A stretch of DNA of 64,000 bases from Halarsenatibacter silvermanii (lineage in GTDB: Bacteria; Bacillota; Halanaerobiia; Halanaerobiales; Halarsenatibacteraceae). The translations under genes and the position numbers were made by a program. The notes below the pieces were generated by a model. It did not search any database. It was not told the origin of the DNA and saw only the letters and a list, made by a program, of their open reading frames with translations. The DNA lies in the NCBI RefSeq assembly GCF_900103135.1, contig NZ_FNGO01000003.1:62001-126000 (forward strand). Reading direction: 5' to 3'. Of the stretch, positions 61,257 through 64,000 are shown piece by piece (the first letter of the stretch is position 1; the number at the start of each line of letters is the position of its first letter).

Positions 61257-62051
61257 GTGAAAATCGCAGCTGTGCAGCCAGAATTAGATCCGGCTATGAA
61301 CAAGAGTGAAAGAATAGAAAAAATCGGTGAGCTTATCGAAGAAGTGGAAAATTATGATCTTATAATTTTACCCGAACTCTGGAACGTGGGATTTTTCTCA
61401 TTTGATGAATACGATGAAAAATCAGAAACACTGGAAGGTAAAACAGTTAAGAGTATGTCTGTCAGGGCTCAAGAACTCGAATGTCATCTGCTTATGGGGA
61501 GTTTTGTAGAAGCAGATGAGGAAAATGAATTATACAATACATCTGTTCTTCTAGATGATAAAGGAAATGTTATGACAACGTATCGGAAAATACATCTTTT
61601 CGGTTACGAATCGCGCGAAACGGACATTTTATCTCCCGGCAAAGAAATAAATGTTGAAGATATCGGGGCCAATAAAGTAGCCCTCAGCACCTGTTATGAC
61701 TTGAGGTTTCCCGAGCTGTACAGAATTCAGCTTGAGCGGGGGGCTGAATATATGCTGGTCGTATCAGCCTGGCCCAGGGAGCGGGTTGACCACTGGCAGC
61801 TGCTCTGCCGAACTCGCGCCCTGGAAAATCAGTCCTATTTAATTGCGGCCAACTGCGCAGGCCGCAGCGGCGGCGTAGAAATGGCCGGAAATAGCCTCAT
61901 TATAAGCCCCCGGGGAAAAATACTATCGAAAGCCGGCCGGGGCGAGGAAATCATCAAGGCTGAATGTCCTCGAGATGAGGTTATAGACTTTAGAGATAAT
62001 TTTCCGGCCGTCACTGACAGAGTGTATACCTGTGAAAATCAAAAACAGTGA
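61257..62051 (+). CDS. carbon-nitrogen hydrolase (nitrilase superfamily, omega-amidase-like)
   Basis: 264 residues. The catalytic triad is visible: Glu in IILPELWNVG near residue 40, Lys in TYRKIHLFGYE near 112 and Cys in LSTCYDLRFPELYR near 145. The sequence is of the omega-amidase / YafV type, which hydrolyses alpha-keto acid amides formed by transamination of glutamine or methionine-salvage side reactions. Exact substrate unproven. The GTG start follows GGGAGGT at 7 nt. Monocistronic. Confidence 0.9.
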   Translation: MKIAAVQPELDPAMNKSERIEKIGELIEEVENYDLIILPELWNVGFFSFDEYDEKSETLEGKTVKSMSVRAQELECHLLMGSFVEADEENELYNTSVLLDDKGNVMTTYRKIHLFGYESRETDILSPGKEINVEDIGANKVALSTCYDLRFPELYRIQLERGAEYMLVVSAWPRERVDHWQLLCRTRALENQSYLIAANCAGRSGGVEMAGNSLIISPRGKILSKAGRGEEIIKAECPRDEVIDFRDNFPAVTDRVYTCENQKQ

Positions 62052-62167
62052 ATTCACACATAAATCTATCTGGAGCTTCTCTATATCAGCTGGTCTTAAG
62101 TAATCCTGAGTATACAGTGCATATATGAAAATTTAACCAGCTGTTTCGGAGAAAAATCATCTGTTTC

Positions 62168-62722
62168 TTATCTGTCTTTAATGACATAGGTTCCAGAGAT
62201 GATATCGTGAAGTCCTCGTTTTTTGCCGTGAAAAGCCACCATTATGAATCCTATCATCAATAAAAAACCACTGAGAATATATCCTATGTAGCGTAAAACT
62301 CCTCTGCCAAAGGTTATCGCCCCACCACTTTTGGTTATTATTCTTATATTCATGATTCTTTTGCCCGGGCTTTGACCATGCCAGTTGACCCAGAAGAGAA
62401 TTATAATAATGGGCAGTCCCAGAGTAGAAAATAATTGTCCTGCAAAGGGATCAACGGTCACTAAAAAAGTGCTTATTAAATAAACCGGTCCTCCCAGCAC
62501 CACCCCATCTATGAGGTATGCTGCCAGCCTGATCCAAAAACCTGCATAAGCAGGTTCCGAGCTTTTTTCCTCTCTATCATAAGCAAACTCTGTTTCTGCA
62601 TAATCAAAATCTTCATCATGGTCAAAGTTCGGTTCATTTTCAGCCATGGCCGCTTCAGCTCCGCACTCGTGACAAAACCGGGCTTCATCTTTTAGCTCTG
62701 CTCCGCATTCCTGACAGTACAT
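62168..62722 (-). CDS. RDD-family membrane protein with N-terminal zinc ribbon
   Basis: 184 residues. Residues 1-22 form a zinc ribbon (MYCQECGAEL and FCHECGAEA). A linker of Asp/Glu/Tyr follows (30-55), then an RDD domain with three helices (AGFWIRLAAYLIDGVVLGGPVYL, LGLPIIIILFWVNWHGQSPGKRIMNIRI, IGYILSGFLLMIGFIMVAF). The R-D-D positions are conserved (WIRLAAYLID, GLHD). Function unknown; zinc-ribbon RDD proteins are common in Firmicutes. Confidence 0.85.
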   Translation of the reverse strand: MYCQECGAELKDEARFCHECGAEAAMAENEPNFDHDEDFDYAETEFAYDREEKSSEPAYAGFWIRLAAYLIDGVVLGGPVYLISTFLVTVDPFAGQLFSTLGLPIIIILFWVNWHGQSPGKRIMNIRIITKSGGAITFGRGVLRYIGYILSGFLLMIGFIMVAFHGKKRGLHDIISGTYVIKDR

Positions 62723-62798
62723 TGAAAAATTACCTCCCAGCTGATTCTTTGACTATCTAATCAGATTTCAAAATCATGTTAAGAAGGAGTTGACAAAT

Positions 62799-63746
62799 TT
62801 GAAAGAAATACTGGGCTTTCGAAATAAATTATCACTCATTTTTATTGCATTGGTGGTAATAATCGTACTTTATTCCGGTCAGACCTCAGGAGAAGGATCA
62901 CCACTTCCAGCAGAAGAATGGAGAATTAGCATCAGAGATTTTGAGTTTACCGCCCTGGCTTCCACAGGCAAGGGAGAAGTTTATGCCGGAAGCACCGAGA
63001 ATTATATCAGAAAATTAAATGATAATGGTGATCTTATCTGGATTTACACAGAAGCTGAGGGAGTTATATCCTCGCTGGCCGCAGATGAAGATGGTAATAT
63101 CATAAGCGGCAGCAGCGCCGGCATCGCTCGGAAGCTGAACACCAGCGGAGAAAAACTCTGGAGTTACGATCTGCACTGGTCCGCTATTGAGACCGTGTCC
63201 GCAGACCGGGAAGGAAACTTTTACACCGGCAGCCGGGATAACGCGGTCAGAAAATTAAACGCTGATGGTCACAGACTCTGGTCATCTCATCTTCATACCT
63301 CCACTGTACAGGCTCTCGTCACAGCCGAGCCCGATAAGATTTTCAGCGGCAGCAATGATAGGACCCTGAGAAAGATCGATGGAGACGGTAAAGAGGTCTG
63401 GAAGTATGATGTTTACTGGGGGAGTTTAAAAGCTGCTGCAGCCGATGATCAGGGCAATGTTTTCACCGGCAGCCGGGATAATCTGGTCAGAAAAATCGAT
63501 TCAGAAGGGACCAGACAGTGGAGTTTCGACGGCCATAGATCTACCATCAAAACTTTAGCAGTGGATAAAGAGGGCTTTATATATTCCGGAGATTCTAACG
63601 GTAAAATATTCAAACTCTCTCCCCGGGGCGAAAAAATCTGGTCTTTTGAGCCCCACAGCTCCGCTGTCAACGATATTGTTGTAGATGAAAATAAAAATAT
63701 ATTCACGGCCGGCCAGGATGGGGTGCTAATAAAATTTTCTCAGTGA
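62799..63746 (+). CDS. membrane-anchored PQQ-like beta-propeller repeat protein
   Basis: About 315 residues. An N-terminal helix (LSLIFIALVVIIVLYSG) is followed by seven tandem repeats of about 39 residues with the pattern GxxYxGSxDNxVRKLxxDGxxxWSxxxHxSxI. The repeats match a quinoprotein/WD-like beta-propeller; no PQQ-site residues can be assigned. Start: AAGGAG lies 9 nt before the TTG at 62799, while an earlier in-frame TTG abuts it. The role is probably extracytoplasmic binding or scaffolding. Located beside the RDD gene, divergently. Confidence 0.75.
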   Translation: MKEILGFRNKLSLIFIALVVIIVLYSGQTSGEGSPLPAEEWRISIRDFEFTALASTGKGEVYAGSTENYIRKLNDNGDLIWIYTEAEGVISSLAADEDGNIISGSSAGIARKLNTSGEKLWSYDLHWSAIETVSADREGNFYTGSRDNAVRKLNADGHRLWSSHLHTSTVQALVTAEPDKIFSGSNDRTLRKIDGDGKEVWKYDVYWGSLKAAAADDQGNVFTGSRDNLVRKIDSEGTRQWSFDGHRSTIKTLAVDKEGFIYSGDSNGKIFKLSPRGEKIWSFEPHSSAVNDIVVDENKNIFTAGQDGVLIKFSQ

Positions 63747-63774
63747 TTTACTGCCGGCCTGTGAGTTATTTTAT

Positions 63775-63921
63775 GGATCTTCTTGTCATCAGTTGGTAAA
63801 TTGGTGTGTCAAATAATTGCGCTCCCTTGGCAAAAGCCTGTCCCTGAGCACAGGCTCAGGCCGGCACATCCTGAGCCTGGTGATCTTATGCATTACCTAT
63901 CAACTGACAGAAAGAAGATCC
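63775..63921. mobile_element. MITE-like element, copy E (147 bp), with 8-bp target duplication
   Basis: Ends GGATCTTCTTGTCATCAGTTG and CAACTGACAGAAAGAAGATCC are inverted repeats. The element is flanked by TATTTTAT on both sides (63767-63774 and 63922-63929), a perfect 8-bp direct repeat. The left inner part GGTGTGTCAAA is shared with the inverse of copies A and B; the centre differs and contains CCTGAGC-ACAG-GCTCAGG (63843-63860), a strong hairpin. No open reading frame. Confidence 0.88.
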
Positions 63922-63933
63922 TATTTTATTACC

Positions 63934-64000
63934 TTAATTTTTCCACCAGCGCCCATCATCCAGGTGATCCATATCGGGCTTATGATCAATTTTGCAGTCT
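63934..64000 (-). CDS. C-terminal end of an unidentified gene cut by the window edge
   Basis: The minus strand reads an open frame from the edge, ending DCKIDHKPDMDHLDDGRWWKN and a TAA stop at 63936-63934. The codon pattern and hydrophilic, aromatic tail look protein-like, but 21 residues are too few to identify a family. The stop lies directly outside repeat copy E. Confidence 0.4.
   Translation of the reverse strand, partial: DCKIDHKPDMDHLDDGRWWKN

Noticed and set aside
1-64000. tRNA, rRNA, CRISPR arrays, prophage, intact transposase genes
   Set aside because: No cloverleaf, rRNA core sequence, spaced direct-repeat array or integrase/transposase motif was seen by eye. A covariance-model scan would be decisive for small RNAs.

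Overview
This window looks like the chromosome of an anaerobic, probably halophilic, low-to-mid-GC Firmicute of the Halanaerobiales type. The signs are strong purine-rich Shine-Dalgarno sequences, many GTG and TTG starts, very acidic proteins, a cytosolic [FeFe] hydrogenase of the NADH-linked type, a two-gene SUF system, LarE, GcvPA/GcvPB split glycine decarboxylase and exported FMN-binding proteins. The organism assignment is inference. No rRNA, tRNA, CRISPR array or phage is evident.

Left part (1-17 kb): a split glycine decarboxylase operon whose gcvPA has lost its N-terminal half next to a short inverted-repeat element, a receiver-domain protein, UV endonuclease UvsE, NadE, a DUF1028 protein, an MBL-fold hydrolase, acetyl-CoA synthetase with a textbook promoter, a tandem FMN-binding protein, a CblS-like kinase, a Tat-exported 5'-nucleotidase, a YibE/F membrane protein and the sufC-sufB pair.

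Middle (17-38 kb): a sulfur/redox cluster (glutaredoxin-like protein, 62-aa protein, Fe-S protein, class V cysteine desulfurase, CxxC thioredoxin-like protein plus permease, LarE). It is followed by a PAS-GGDEF-HD-GYP protein, LuxR- and Fur-type regulators, an ECF-type membrane protein, UspA, two half-size permeases behind a CsoR-like operator, an SbcCD-like pair, an acetate permease, a B12-dependent methionine synthase activation-domain protein, a Nudix hydrolase and a hemolysin III protein. Several broken genes lie here: a zinc dehydrogenase, a DUF5320 protein and a possible IS200/IS605 remnant.

Right part (38-64 kb): the hydrogenase operon hydC-hydB-hydA, in which HydB is fused to a complete GltD-like NADPH oxidoreductase. 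Next comes a 10-kb signalling region (two chemoreceptors, three STAS proteins and a Bergerat-fold kinase in one apparent operon, then a hybrid kinase, an Hpt protein and a REC-GGDEF protein). It ends with a LysM-M23 peptidase, a cysteine synthase, a TctCBA transporter, a nitrilase-family amidase, an RDD protein and a beta-propeller protein.

The most distinctive items are a family of small (46-147 bp) inverted-repeat elements with GGATCTTCTTG ends scattered through the window, one with a perfect 8-bp target duplication; the HydB-GltD fusion, which suggests a hydrogenase able to handle NADH, NADPH, ferredoxin and H2; and the chemoreceptor/STAS/kinase cluster lacking Che proteins.
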